Source: Clostridia bacterium (lineage in GTDB: Bacteria > Bacillota > Clostridia > Oscillospirales > Acutalibacteraceae). Taken from it: a stretch of 64,000 bases of DNA. Positions 7,445-16,548 of this stretch are shown in pieces. Where the stretch lies: contig JAFQWA010000004.1 in the NCBI GenBank assembly GCA_017407705.1, forward strand, positions 21,554 through 85,553, read 5' to 3'. A program made the translations under genes and the position numbers. How positions within the stretch are numbered: the stretch's first letter is position 1; every line of letters starts with the position of its first letter. The notes under the pieces were generated by a model. The model did not search any database and was not told where the DNA came from. It saw only the letters and a program-made list of their open reading frames with translations.

Positions 7445-8545
7445 TTATTTTGAAAATGCTTTTTTAACAGCCTCTAAATATCCGTAACCGTACAGATCAT
7501 CCGGCTCTAAATAACTGGTTTCGGTCCACTCGTTCCAGCTGTTTACCGTAATCAGCGAAACATTGGATTCATCGGCAAACCTTTTTGCCAACATCAATGC
7601 TTTTTCAACATTTTCGGGGGTGTTGTTTTTGACTATCCCCGGTCTGAACTCTTTAAATCTGGGGTTGTTATCCCATCCCACCGAAATGTGCGGGAAATAC
7701 GGAATGGTGTGCTCACTTTTTATCTTATCCCACTCTTTTGTTACGTCAGACATTATCTCTGTGTAATCTCTGTCAATATCAGTGAAGTGAACAAACTGGT
7801 AGTGGGTAAGGGAGTTAAAGCCCAGTTCCTCTATAAGTTTCGGATCAAATTCCTTTACGTCAGCATCCACGCCTGACATATTGGTCACCCTGCCGCTCCA
7901 CCGAACAAACTGGAAGTGCACACCTGCAAGTCCGTTGTTTTTAGCTTGGTTATCCAGCCATTTTAGTGCATCAGCGGTGTTTTTTATGCCGCCAAGTCCT
8001 GAGATGAGGTTGTTAAGATCATATATGCTTACCACCGGTTTGCCGTCGATCTTATAATAATTTTCTTTAGAAAAATACTGATTTATCCATCGGTTGCCAA
8101 TGATCTCAAACTGCTTTCGGTCAACTGCTCCCTGCCAGATAGTGGTGTCAAACTCACCTGCGTTTCGGATATCCCAGGTGTAATTTGCATCGTGGTTTGC
8201 CCACATAATATAAAACTTCATTTTATTGCAGTTGTCTGCCTTTAAAAATCCGTCGTTCAGGCAGTTTTCCAGAAACGGACGGTTATCGTACCAGTACCAG
8301 TCATAAATAAACACATTTACTCCGTGCTCAGTAGCGGCATCTATCTGCTTACTCATAACCTGCGGGTCGGCTTCGTTTACATAGCCCCACAAGGGCTTTC
8401 GGTTCCACAGATATCCACAGTCTTTAACAGCGGCGTTTTTCACCGTTTGCCACTCACCCATGCCCTCTTCCCAGAACAATCTTGTGCGTGGCTCGTCGCC
8501 TGTGTATGCAGGCCACACGTATGCAGCAACATCGTAAGTTTTCAT
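7445..8545 (-). CDS. Glycoside hydrolase family 99-like (WbsX-type) protein
   Basis: A 366-residue protein, complete within one frame. The N-terminus DVAAYVWPAYTGDEPRTRLF, the VFIYDWYWYDNRPFLE segment and the C-terminal SLITVNSWNEWTETSYLEPD are characteristic of the WbsX/GH99-like TIM-barrel domain found in polysaccharide loci. GH99 enzymes are endo-alpha-mannanases, but the WbsX group has no settled activity. No signal peptide. It precedes the tannase-like gene in a probable two-gene operon, suggesting intracellular glycan or glycoside processing. Confidence 0.8.
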   Translation of the reverse strand: MKTYDVAAYVWPAYTGDEPRTRLFWEEGMGEWQTVKNAAVKDCGYLWNRKPLWGYVNEADPQVMSKQIDAATEHGVNVFIYDWYWYDNRPFLENCLNDGFLKADNCNKMKFYIMWANHDANYTWDIRNAGEFDTTIWQGAVDRKQFEIIGNRWINQYFSKENYYKIDGKPVVSIYDLNNLISGLGGIKNTADALKWLDNQAKNNGLAGVHFQFVRWSGRVTNMSGVDADVKEFDPKLIEELGFNSLTHYQFVHFTDIDRDYTEIMSDVTKEWDKIKSEHTIPYFPHISVGWDNNPRFKEFRPGIVKNNTPENVEKALMLAKRFADESNVSLITVNSWNEWTETSYLEPDDLYGYGYLEAVKKAFSK

Positions 8546-8592
8546 AGCAACTCACCTCTGGGAATATTCTACCACAAACTTTTATTTGTGGC

Positions 8593-8629
8593 AACAAAAA
8601 TAACGACCTTCGGCAACCGAAGGTCGTTA
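8593..8629 (-). terminator. Rho-independent terminator after the PqqD-like gene
   Basis: TAACGACCTTCGG and CCGAAGGTCGTTA form a 13-bp perfect stem around a 3-base loop; on the minus strand it is followed by TTTTTGTTG. Confidence 0.88.
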
Positions 8630-8633
8630 AAAT

Positions 8634-8981
8634 TTATTTCATACTAACAAAGCCGTAGCTTTCCAAAATCTGAAAGAACTTGGCAAGTCGCTCATACAAG
8701 GGATGTGCTGTCTCACCGAAATGCTCGTCCACCAACTTACCTATCTCAACTATGTTTCTCTCACCGTCTATCACAGGCCACACAAAGCTACCCATTTCAT
8801 CCAGATGAATATAGCTGATCTTAGGCTTTTTAAACAGCTTTTGAGCTATTCGGTTAAAAACGCCCTTGTTTTCAATTTCCAAGGTTACCTTGTCATCATC
8901 GCCCTTAGACCAGTTAATATCCGCTCTTGCAACGGGGATATTTTCAAGGTAATTTTTTGCTGATTTCTTTACTTTTCTCAT
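8634..8981 (-). CDS. PqqD-family protein linked to an OPT transporter
   Basis: A 115-residue protein. The second half (YIHLDEMGSFVWPVIDGERN, then IVEIGKLVDEHFGE and a final helix ending in LESYGFVSM) fits the PqqD/RRE winged-helix fold, known for binding leader peptides in RiPP pathways. The basic N-terminal ~35 residues are extra. It overlaps the OPT transporter stop by 4 bp and is followed by a terminator, so the two form a closed operon. No radical-SAM enzyme or precursor peptide is present, so it is not an ordinary RiPP component; a role in peptide binding or transporter control is inference. Confidence 0.78.
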   Translation of the reverse strand: MRKVKKSAKNYLENIPVARADINWSKGDDDKVTLEIENKGVFNRIAQKLFKKPKISYIHLDEMGSFVWPVIDGERNIVEIGKLVDEHFGETAHPLYERLAKFFQILESYGFVSMK

Positions 8982-10891
8982 GCGTCTTTACGTTTCTTCC
9001 AAATAGTGAATTTCAAAAGAATGAGAATGATAACTGCAAACAAACCAAGACCGCCTAAGTCTGCAACTACCTGAGGAATACCAAGTATTTCGGAAAGGTT
9101 AAGCATCTTATCAATGCCGAATATCGCAAGTACTGCCAAGATAATACCAACAATACCCTCACCTGCGATCATACCTGAGCAGAACAGAACACCGTCGTTA
9201 ACGATCTCGTCTTTCTTCTCTTTCTTGCTGCTGAGCTTCTCAACCAACCAACGGATAACGCCGCCCACCATAATACAAGCATTAAGCTGAACAGGCAGAT
9301 AAACACCGATAGCAAAGGGAAGTACGGGAATACCGATAAGCTCAACCACGATTGCAATAAACACACCGGTAAATACCAATGCCCAAGGCAGGTTACCACC
9401 CATAACGCCCTCAACGATAAGCTTCATCAAGGTTGCCTGAGGAGCACCAAGCTCAGGTGTACCAAAGCCCCAAGCCTCGTTAAGCAGATAAAGAGTGCCG
9501 CCGATAGCCAAGGCTGATGCAGCAACGCCGATAAGCTCACCGATCTGCTGCTTTTTAGGTGTGGAGCCTAAGAGATAGCCTGTTTTAAGGTCTTGTGATG
9601 TGTCACCTGCAATAGCAGAAACAATACAAATAATTGAACCGATGGCAATAGCGCTGCACATACCTGCAATTCCGCTATAACCTGTAACCTTAAGGATCAA
9701 GGTTGCTACCAGCAAGGTTGCAATAGCCATACCTGAAACGGGGTTGTTACTGCTTCCTACCAAGCCTACCATTCTGGAAGAAACAGTAGCGAAGAAGAAG
9801 CCAAACACAACGATGATCAAAGCACCGATAAAGTTTACGGGAATAGCAGGAAGCAACCAGATAAGCAGCGTCAAAACAGCAATACCGCCAATAACAACTG
9901 CCATGTTAAGATCTGTTGTTGTACGGGTCTGAATACCTGTTTTGTTACCTTTAAGGCTCTTGATAGCGCCGCTAAAGGTCTTAACGATAAGGGGCAGTGA
10001 TTTAATAAGGCTGATAATACCGCCTGCAGTCAAAGCACCTGCACCGATGTATCTGATGTATGTACCCCAGATACCTGATGCGCCGCTTTCTGCAAAAATC
10101 TCACCGATAGTAGCAGTTCCGGGAGCTAAAATAGTCTCACCGCCAAACAGCACGATAAGCGGAATAAGCACTAACCAGCTTAACACACCGCCGCTGAACA
10201 TATAAGATGAAATTCTGGGACCGCAGATGTAACCAACGCTCATAACAGCAGGATAAATCTGAGTTCCGATCTCACCGGCATAGCCCTTTACTCTGAAAGA
10301 GATCTCACCTGATACAGCTTTAAGTCCGTCAATAATAAACTTGAACAATGCTGCAAAGCCCATACCTGCAAAAACAGTAGAAGCGTTTGCACCGCCCTGC
10401 TCACCTGCCAACAGAACCTCTGCACAAGCAGTTCCTTCGGGATAAGGCAAAATGCCGTGTTCCTTAACGATAAGTGCATTTCTTAAAGGAACCATAAACA
10501 ACACGCCAAGCAAACCGCCGATCAACGCAATAAGTGTGATCTCGATTAAGTTGGGGGCTGCATCGGCATGTCCCTCTGCTGCCCAGATAAAAAGTGCAGG
10601 CAGGGTGAAGATAGCACCTGCTGCCAATGACTCACCGGCAGAACCGATTGTTTGAACGATGTTGCTCTCTAATATGGAGTTTTTACGCATCAAAATACGA
10701 ATAACGCCCATAGAGATAACTGCCGCAGGAATAGATGCAGATACTGTCATACCTACTCTAAGCCCTAAATATGCGTTTGCCGCACCGAATACTACTGCCA
10801 AAATAATACCCATAATAATAGATGTAACTGTTATTTCGGGAGTTATTTTCTCAGCAGGAATATAAGGCTTAAACTCATTTTTGTTTTCCAT
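8978..10891 (-). CDS. OPT-family oligopeptide transporter
   Basis: A 637-residue polytopic membrane protein with about 14-16 hydrophobic helices. The N-terminal ITVTSIIMGIILAVVFGAAN, AYLGLRVGMTVSASIPAAVI and the GNLPWALVFTGVFIAIVVEL regions match the OPT/YSL family, proton-coupled importers of small peptides or metal chelates. The start is supported by TAGGAGAAATT directly upstream. It is the first gene of an operon with the PqqD-like gene and lies next to the dipeptidase PepD on the same strand, consistent with use of di- and tripeptides. Confidence 0.9.
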   Translation of the reverse strand: MENKNEFKPYIPAEKITPEITVTSIIMGIILAVVFGAANAYLGLRVGMTVSASIPAAVISMGVIRILMRKNSILESNIVQTIGSAGESLAAGAIFTLPALFIWAAEGHADAAPNLIEITLIALIGGLLGVLFMVPLRNALIVKEHGILPYPEGTACAEVLLAGEQGGANASTVFAGMGFAALFKFIIDGLKAVSGEISFRVKGYAGEIGTQIYPAVMSVGYICGPRISSYMFSGGVLSWLVLIPLIVLFGGETILAPGTATIGEIFAESGASGIWGTYIRYIGAGALTAGGIISLIKSLPLIVKTFSGAIKSLKGNKTGIQTRTTTDLNMAVVIGGIAVLTLLIWLLPAIPVNFIGALIIVVFGFFFATVSSRMVGLVGSSNNPVSGMAIATLLVATLILKVTGYSGIAGMCSAIAIGSIICIVSAIAGDTSQDLKTGYLLGSTPKKQQIGELIGVAASALAIGGTLYLLNEAWGFGTPELGAPQATLMKLIVEGVMGGNLPWALVFTGVFIAIVVELIGIPVLPFAIGVYLPVQLNACIMVGGVIRWLVEKLSSKKEKKDEIVNDGVLFCSGMIAGEGIVGIILAVLAIFGIDKMLNLSEILGIPQVVADLGGLGLFAVIILILLKFTIWKKRKDA

Positions 10892-10907
10892 AATTTCTCC
10901 TATCCAC

Positions 10908-10923
10908 CTGTGTTTTCACACAG
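10908..10923 (-). other. Small hairpin in the leader of the OPT gene
   Basis: On the minus strand CTGTGT-GAAA-ACACAG forms a 6-bp stem with a GNRA tetraloop, just upstream of the RBS. It could stabilise the transcript or modulate translation; no ligand-binding leader is recognised. Confidence 0.4.
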
Positions 10924-10978
10924 ATAATTATTTATAAAAATTATATCATATCCAAAGCATTAAATCAAATCATAATAT

Positions 10979-12418
10979 TTAACAGATTTTTTCTAATGTT
11001 TTCAGCAATATGCTGAAAATCTGCTCCGTTGAGGATATACTCAGCTTCTCATTTACGGTATGAACATCGTAAAGACTGGGACCGATGGCGATGCAGTCAA
11101 GTCCGTCTATCTTCGCTGAGAACACGCCGCACTCCAGACCTGCGTGAATAGCCTCAACCTTGGGGGCAATGCCGAAATGGTCGGTATAGACCCCGATATA
11201 CGTTTTCTGAAGCTGTGAATTTTCTTTAAATTCCCAGGGCGGATAGTGGCCTGAGGTGTATATCCGGCAAGGAATGTTACTGAAAAGGCCCTTCATCTTC
11301 TGCTCTAAGAATATCAGTGCCGACTGCTTGTTGCTTCTCAATGCAAACTGCATCAAAATGCCGTCATCATCAGTGGCAAGTACGCCTAAATTAAGGGAGG
11401 TTTCCACCAATCCGGGAATTTCAACGCTCATATCCATAACCCCGTTGGGCACACAAAGCAGAGTATACATCGCGCTGTTTTTAAGTTGCTGACTGAAAAC
11501 AGCGTACTCACCCTTTGATTTAACAGTTATCTCACTTACAAAAGCGGGTTCACGTCTTGCAATTTCTTTTTTGATAACCTCAAAGCAATCATTGGCACAC
11601 TTTATAAAGCCATCGGCATCTGCGGTGCACAGCTCTATAACAGTGGTATTGGGGATAGCGTTAGACTTATCTCCACCGTTTATGCTGATAATGTCAAAAT
11701 CCACTTTATCCTTTACGCAGTTTAAAAATCTACCTGCTAAAATGTTGGAATTCACTCTGCCGCTGTTTATCTCAACACCTGAGTGACCGCCCTTAAGTCC
11801 CTTTATGGTAACGGTTACGGCAGTGCCCTTTTTAGCCTCACGGGTAATAGGAATTACCGCTTTAAAATCACTGCCGCCTGCACAGGAAACGGTAACGGTA
11901 TCGTCTTCCTCGGCATCGAGATTTATCATTTTCTTACCTTTAAGCAAACTGCAATCCAAAGCAGTGGCGCCTATCATACCGATCTCCTCATCAGTGGTGA
12001 AAAGCGCTTCAATAGGCGGATGAGAAATGTCATTGCGCTCCAGTATAGCAAGTATCATAGCCACTGCAACACCGTTGTCAGCGCCCAGAGTTGTGCCCCT
12101 TGCCTTGACAAAATCGCCGTCCACAAAAATGTCTATTCCGTCTTTTAAAAAGTCAATATTACTGTCGGCTGTTTTTTGGCATACCATATCCAGATGACCT
12201 TGTAAAATAATAGGCTCATTGCTGACACAGTTGGTTGCAGGCTTGTATATAACAATGTTGTTTGCCTTATCACGAACAGCCTTCAGCTGATTCTCATTTG
12301 CAAAATCCATGCAAAACTGAGCCACACCCTCCATATTTCCCGAGCCTCTGGGGACAGCGCACAGCTCCTCAAATATCTGAAAGACTCTCTGAATTTTTAT
12401 GGTATCAAACTTGGACAT
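10979..12418 (-). CDS. pepD: Aminoacyl-histidine dipeptidase (peptidase M20C)
   Basis: A 479-residue cytosolic metallo-dipeptidase. Zinc-ligand motifs of clan MH are visible in order: GHLDMVC (His, Asp), GADNGVAVAM (bridging Asp), TDEEIGMIGA (catalytic and ligand Glu), LDAEED and a late HTVNEKLS (His). Length is typical for PepD. It hydrolyses X-His and other dipeptides. The RBS CGGAGGAAG is well spaced. It lies upstream of the OPT transporter on the same strand with an 87-bp gap containing a possible promoter, so the two may be expressed separately but serve one peptide-use function. Confidence 0.93.
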   Translation of the reverse strand: MSKFDTIKIQRVFQIFEELCAVPRGSGNMEGVAQFCMDFANENQLKAVRDKANNIVIYKPATNCVSNEPIILQGHLDMVCQKTADSNIDFLKDGIDIFVDGDFVKARGTTLGADNGVAVAMILAILERNDISHPPIEALFTTDEEIGMIGATALDCSLLKGKKMINLDAEEDDTVTVSCAGGSDFKAVIPITREAKKGTAVTVTIKGLKGGHSGVEINSGRVNSNILAGRFLNCVKDKVDFDIISINGGDKSNAIPNTTVIELCTADADGFIKCANDCFEVIKKEIARREPAFVSEITVKSKGEYAVFSQQLKNSAMYTLLCVPNGVMDMSVEIPGLVETSLNLGVLATDDDGILMQFALRSNKQSALIFLEQKMKGLFSNIPCRIYTSGHYPPWEFKENSQLQKTYIGVYTDHFGIAPKVEAIHAGLECGVFSAKIDGLDCIAIGPSLYDVHTVNEKLSISSTEQIFSILLKTLEKIC

Positions 12419-12492
12419 TTGTCTTCCTCCGTATTACTCAGCAGTTAATTTATATTGTTATTATTGTACCACACCTTCCCGCTCTATGCAAC

Positions 12493-12534
12493 AAAAAACA
12501 CCCTGCAAGGTTATTCCTTTGCAGGGTGTTTTGA
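12493..12534 (-). terminator. Rho-independent terminator after the nitroreductase gene
   Basis: AACACCCTGCAA and TTGCAGGGTGTT pair around a ~10-base loop and are followed on the minus strand by a T run. Confidence 0.9.
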
Positions 12535-12538
12535 AAAC

Positions 12539-13066
12539 TTATTTTTCCGATACTAACTCACTTATGCTTTTGCGCTTTTTAGGACGCAGAGTGTCGCTGT
12601 CATCAGCATATCCCAAAGTAATTACCAACCTTACGGGGTGATCAATGCCGCAGATCTTTCGGATTTTCCCATCGTCAAACCAACCCAAAATGCAGCTGCT
12701 CAGCCCCTGTGCAGTGGCTTCGGCGGTAAGATACGCTGCAGCTATACCGATGTCAATAGAGCGGTAGTCGTTGCCCTTAAGCTTTGCACCAAGTCCCGCA
12801 GATTTAACGTAGGGCTGCTCGGATACAACTATCATTACGGGCGCCTTATCGGCAAATTTGTTCATACCCATTCCCTGAGTGGCAACAGCTACGTCTTTAG
12901 CTGCTTGTCCGTGGCAGACAGTAAAGTGGTAGGGCTGACCGTTGCAAGCGGAAGGGGCAAGTCTTGCCGCTTCTAAAACAGCATTAAGCTTTTCCTGCTC
13001 CACCGACTTTGCTTCATTATAATTGCGGCAAGACTGCCGCGTATTCGCAATCTCTAAAAAGTTCAT
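12539..13066 (-). CDS. Nitroreductase family protein
   Basis: A 175-residue FMN-dependent oxidoreductase fold. The N-terminal IANTRQSCRNYNEAKSVEQE has the RxSxRxY FMN-contact motif; PSACNGQPYHF is the second FMN-binding stretch; AAAYLTAEATAQGLSSCILG and LVITLGYADD follow in the usual order. Such enzymes reduce nitro groups, quinones or other acceptors with NAD(P)H; the substrate is not predictable. Single gene with RBS GAGAGGG and its own terminator. Confidence 0.9.
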   Translation of the reverse strand: MNFLEIANTRQSCRNYNEAKSVEQEKLNAVLEAARLAPSACNGQPYHFTVCHGQAAKDVAVATQGMGMNKFADKAPVMIVVSEQPYVKSAGLGAKLKGNDYRSIDIGIAAAYLTAEATAQGLSSCILGWFDDGKIRKICGIDHPVRLVITLGYADDSDTLRPKKRKSISELVSEK

Positions 13067-13127
13067 TTTTAAGCCCTCTCTTGATATGTTGGTTTTACTT
13101 ATTTTACCACACTATCGCCTTAAGCAC

Positions 13128-13170
13128 AACAAAAAAAGAAAAAGCCTATCGGAATTAACCGATAGGCTTT
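13128..13170 (-). terminator. Rho-independent terminator after the surface-protein gene
   Basis: AAAGCCTATCGG and CCGATAGGCTTT pair; the minus strand continues with TTTCTTTTTTTG. Confidence 0.92.
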
Positions 13171-13189
13171 AATTATTCTTTAGAGAGGA

Positions 13190-14776
13190 TTATCTCTTTT
13201 TAGATTTGTAGAGAACTACGCCTGCTGCTGCAGCCATTACCAGAATGCTGATAGGTGCTGCTGCGCCTGTTGATGCGTTATCGTCATCATCAGTGCCTGC
13301 GTTGTTGTTATCGTTGTTATCCTCATCCTCGTCGCCGATGTTGTCATCGTCGTTAGCAGGAATGTCCATCTCGTTGTAGAGGTTCAACAGCTCTGTGTAA
13401 ACATCAGCTGTGATGCCATGCTCGTCAGCAAGATATTTTACAGTTGCATTGTTGATTGTTGCATACTCCTCTAAGAAGCTCTCCAATGCGATGTACTGAT
13501 CATAAGTAAACTCATCAGTGAGATCCTCAGGAAGCTCGCCTAACAATTCAACGATCTTCTCTGCTGCTGCAGTATCTACTGCTTCTGTTGTAGCATTGGG
13601 ATCTGCTGTTGTTGTTTCAAGAGCATCGCCTACCTTGTAAGCTGTGAAGTTACCAACATATGCATTAACCTTAACGGGTGTGTCTTCGCCTACCCATTTG
13701 TCAAATGCAAATGTTACAACTGAAATGTTTTTGTAAAGATCAGGTGTGATCTCGTCTTTAGCATCTGTCATAGCACCCTCAAAGAGAACAACGTGCTCGA
13801 TGTTGTCCTTTGTAAGTGTAACTGCTTTTGAATAGATCTTTCCACCGTCAACTGTAAGCTTAACTGTTACAGCCTTGTTGAAGTTATGACCGTCACCATA
13901 GTAGCCCTTGAACTTAATACCGTCCATACCGTCGAGCTTACCTTTGATGCCTGCATAAGCACCGATCTGAGCGTCTTTCCAGCCGTTGATAGTGCCGGAC
14001 CACTCAACCTTAGCGCCGTCTGCATCAGGTGTTACTGTAGGTGTGCAAGCGCCGCCTTCCCAATAGCCCTTGGGAGTCTGGTTCCATTTGAATGTAAATC
14101 TGTCAGTTGAAGGAGCAACTGTTGTGCCTTCAGCTGCTGTTGTGCCTGCTGCGGTTGTTGTGGGAGCTGCAGTTGTAGCTGCTGCTGTTGTTGTGGGAGC
14201 TGCGGTTGTTGTAGCTTCAGAACCATCTTCTGTGTAAACAGAAATGTTGCTTATATAAGCGTCAACTGCCAAGTCAGTTGCTGAGCCTACCCATTTGTCA
14301 AATACAATGATAACATCAGTGATATTTGCATAATCAGCAGGAGTAATAGCTACCTGAGCATCTGTTTTTGCGGTTGAGATGTCAACCTTATACTCTGTAG
14401 CAGTTGTTGAAAGAGTACCTGCGCTAACTGCAAAAATTGTGCTGCCAGCCTTCAACTTGATGTTCAAGCCTTTGTTGAAGTTGTGAGCTGCACCGATGTT
14501 AGCAGTGAATTTAACGCCTGTAGCATCAGTAAGTTTGCCGCCAAAGCCGTAAGCGCCAACCTGAGCGTCTTTCCAGTTGCTGAAGTTGCCTGACCATTCG
14601 ATCTTAGCGCCGTTAGCATCGGGAGTTACTGTGGGTGAGCAAGAGCCGCCCTTCCAGTAGTTTCCGCTGCTCCACTTAAATGTGAAGGTTTCAGCAGCTG
14701 AAGCTGTCATTACTGCCATTGATACAACCAATGTCAATGCCAGAACGATAGCAAGAGCTTTCTTTACCATTTTCAT
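13190..14776 (-). CDS. Secreted, membrane-anchored surface protein with two tandem beta-rich repeats
   Basis: About 528 residues from the ATG at 14776, chosen because TAGGAGGA sits 7 bp upstream. A signal peptide (MKMVKKALAIVLALTLVVS) ends near TASA. Two homologous domains of about 150 residues follow, each starting TFKW and containing GYW/NYW, GxxCxPTVTPDA and VFAFDKWVG-like segments; they resemble carbohydrate-binding beta-sandwiches but I cannot name a family. A T/A-rich linker (about 40 residues of TTTAA repeats) separates them. Then comes a helical segment of about 75 residues, an acidic Asp/Asn-rich stretch, one C-terminal hydrophobic helix and KSKKR, a sortase-independent membrane anchor. 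Possible role in glycan binding at the cell surface. Confidence 0.75.
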   Translation of the reverse strand: MKMVKKALAIVLALTLVVSMAVMTASAAETFTFKWSSGNYWKGGSCSPTVTPDANGAKIEWSGNFSNWKDAQVGAYGFGGKLTDATGVKFTANIGAAHNFNKGLNIKLKAGSTIFAVSAGTLSTTATEYKVDISTAKTDAQVAITPADYANITDVIIVFDKWVGSATDLAVDAYISNISVYTEDGSEATTTAAPTTTAAATTAAPTTTAAGTTAAEGTTVAPSTDRFTFKWNQTPKGYWEGGACTPTVTPDADGAKVEWSGTINGWKDAQIGAYAGIKGKLDGMDGIKFKGYYGDGHNFNKAVTVKLTVDGGKIYSKAVTLTKDNIEHVVLFEGAMTDAKDEITPDLYKNISVVTFAFDKWVGEDTPVKVNAYVGNFTAYKVGDALETTTADPNATTEAVDTAAAEKIVELLGELPEDLTDEFTYDQYIALESFLEEYATINNATVKYLADEHGITADVYTELLNLYNEMDIPANDDDNIGDEDEDNNDNNNAGTDDDDNASTGAAAPISILVMAAAAGVVLYKSKKR

Positions 14777-14844
14777 AGTAATTCCTCCTAAAAAGAATAA
14801 ATTTTTATTAATAGAGATTCTCCGCACCCCTATTTATAACAGAT

Positions 14845-14873
14845 ATAATACCACATTTTGTTGGTTAACACAA
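14845..14873 (-). promoter_or_regulatory. Sigma-A-type promoter of the surface-protein gene
   Basis: On the minus strand TTGTGT (complement of 14868-14873) and TATTAT (complement of 14845-14850) are 17 bp apart, about 70 bp upstream of the start codon. Confidence 0.55.
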
Positions 14874-14997
14874 TATTTTTTTGTTTAAACAAGGGCTTTT
14901 TGGCACATTACACTAAAACAGGAACTGTTTTTTGTATATGTTGATACTGCCATATCCATAACTTGTGTTAACGCTTATTTTGGGCACAAAATACAGA

Positions 14998-16428
14998 TTA
15001 CTTTTTCTTACCTGTAACCTCTTTATAAAGCTTCAGATAGTCACCTGCCGACTTAACCCAGCTGTTATCAGTTGCCATACCACGATGGGTAAGCTTTTTC
15101 CACTCTTTTTTGTTGGCGTAGCAGCCGATAGCACGGTACATAGCACCTGCCATATCGTGAGCGTTGTAGGTTTTGAAGGTATAGCCCACACCCTCAGGCT
15201 CGCCTGCATCTAAAATTGTGTCGTTTAAGCCGCCGGTCTGACGTACTACGGGGACACAACCGTATCTTAATGCGATCATTTGTGACAGTCCGCAGGGCTC
15301 CTGCTTTGAGGGCATTAAGAAAATGTCGGAGCCTGCATAGATCTTGTGTGCCAATGCGGGGTCAAATCCGCAACGGAAAGCAAATCTGCCTTCATACTCC
15401 AAGCTCTTTAAGTGGAAGAACATTTCATACTCTTCCTCACCTGAGCCCAGCAACACAAACTGAATGTTCTGTGCCATAAGCTCATCAAAAACAAACTTGA
15501 CCAGTTCAAGGCCCTTGTGTGATGCCAGTCTTGTTACCATTGCAACGATGGGCACGTCAGGATTTTCAGGCAATCCCAGTGAACGCTGAAGATCAGCCTT
15601 GCAAACAGCCTTGTTCTCAGGCTTGTCCGCACTGAAGTTTGCTGCAAGATACTTGTCTGTTTCGGGGTTGTACAGATCCACGTCGATACCGTTTAAAATA
15701 CCGCTGAGCTTATAGCTTCTCTCACGCAGAATTCTGTCCAACGAATAAGAGAACCAAGGATCCATAATCTCGTTAGCGTAAGTGGGGCTAACGGTGGTAA
15801 CTCTGTCGGCACTTTCAATACCGCCCTTTAAGAGGTTTACGTCGTCATCATACTCAACCAGCGATTCTGCCCAGTTGGGAATGCCGAAAACATCCTCCAG
15901 CAGCTGCTTTGAGTATCTGCCCTGATACTGAATGTTATGAATAGTCATAATAGTTTTGATGTTTTCATAACCGGGACGGTTGTAATAATAAAGTCTGTAA
16001 TAAGGGGGCACAAGGGCAGTCTGCCAGTCGTTACAGTGGATAACGTCGGGGTTAAAGTCAATATGAGGAATAGCCTCCAACACAGCACGGGCAAAAAACG
16101 CAAAGCGTTCTGCATCGTCAAACTCACCGTAAAGAGAAGCACGTTTAAAGTAAAACTCATTGTCCAGCAGGATATATGTAACACCGTCATACTTTGCCTG
16201 GAAAATGCCGCAATACTGCATACGCCAGGACACAGGCACGGTAATGTTGGTGATAAACTGCAAGCTTGCTTTGAGCTCCTCAGGCATCTGCTCAGTGTAA
16301 AGGGGCATAATTACTCTGCAACCCACTACCTTTTTACGCAGTGCTTTAGGCAACGCATAAGCCACGTCACCCAGACCGCCCGATACAGCAAAAGGATAAG
16401 CTTCACTGGTGGCAAATAATACTTTCAT
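14998..16428 (-). CDS. glgA: Glycogen synthase (GT5)
   Basis: A 476-residue glucosyltransferase that elongates alpha-1,4-glucan from a nucleotide-glucose donor. The N-terminus MKVLFATSEAYPF is typical; VIHCNDWQTALVPPY, IMTIHNIQYQGRY and the C-terminal PSKQEPCGLSQMIALRYGC with the downstream VRQTGGLNDT are classic GT5 motifs. The Lys of the N-terminal KxGGL motif (E. coli Lys15, at the ADP-glucose site) is Val15 here (VSGGL). RBS AAAGGAT. No glgB, glgC or glgD lies beside it; the degradation genes malQ and glgP are about 30 kb away. Confidence 0.93.
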   Translation of the reverse strand: MKVLFATSEAYPFAVSGGLGDVAYALPKALRKKVVGCRVIMPLYTEQMPEELKASLQFITNITVPVSWRMQYCGIFQAKYDGVTYILLDNEFYFKRASLYGEFDDAERFAFFARAVLEAIPHIDFNPDVIHCNDWQTALVPPYYRLYYYNRPGYENIKTIMTIHNIQYQGRYSKQLLEDVFGIPNWAESLVEYDDDVNLLKGGIESADRVTTVSPTYANEIMDPWFSYSLDRILRERSYKLSGILNGIDVDLYNPETDKYLAANFSADKPENKAVCKADLQRSLGLPENPDVPIVAMVTRLASHKGLELVKFVFDELMAQNIQFVLLGSGEEEYEMFFHLKSLEYEGRFAFRCGFDPALAHKIYAGSDIFLMPSKQEPCGLSQMIALRYGCVPVVRQTGGLNDTILDAGEPEGVGYTFKTYNAHDMAGAMYRAIGCYANKKEWKKLTHRGMATDNSWVKSAGDYLKLYKEVTGKKK

Positions 16429-16548
16429 TTTAATATCATCCTTTCAAAACAAATTCCTTTTAATTTATTGTAACAGTTTTACCCCCAAAAGTAAACTGTT
16501 AATTCATCGCAACGGCCATTATTTTATCACAGCCACACTGTAAAAAAA

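Noticed and set aside
8634..10891. PQQ or other RiPP biosynthesis cluster
   Set aside because: Only the PqqD-like gene is present; there is no precursor peptide, radical-SAM protein or peptidase typical of such clusters, and a terminator closes the operon.
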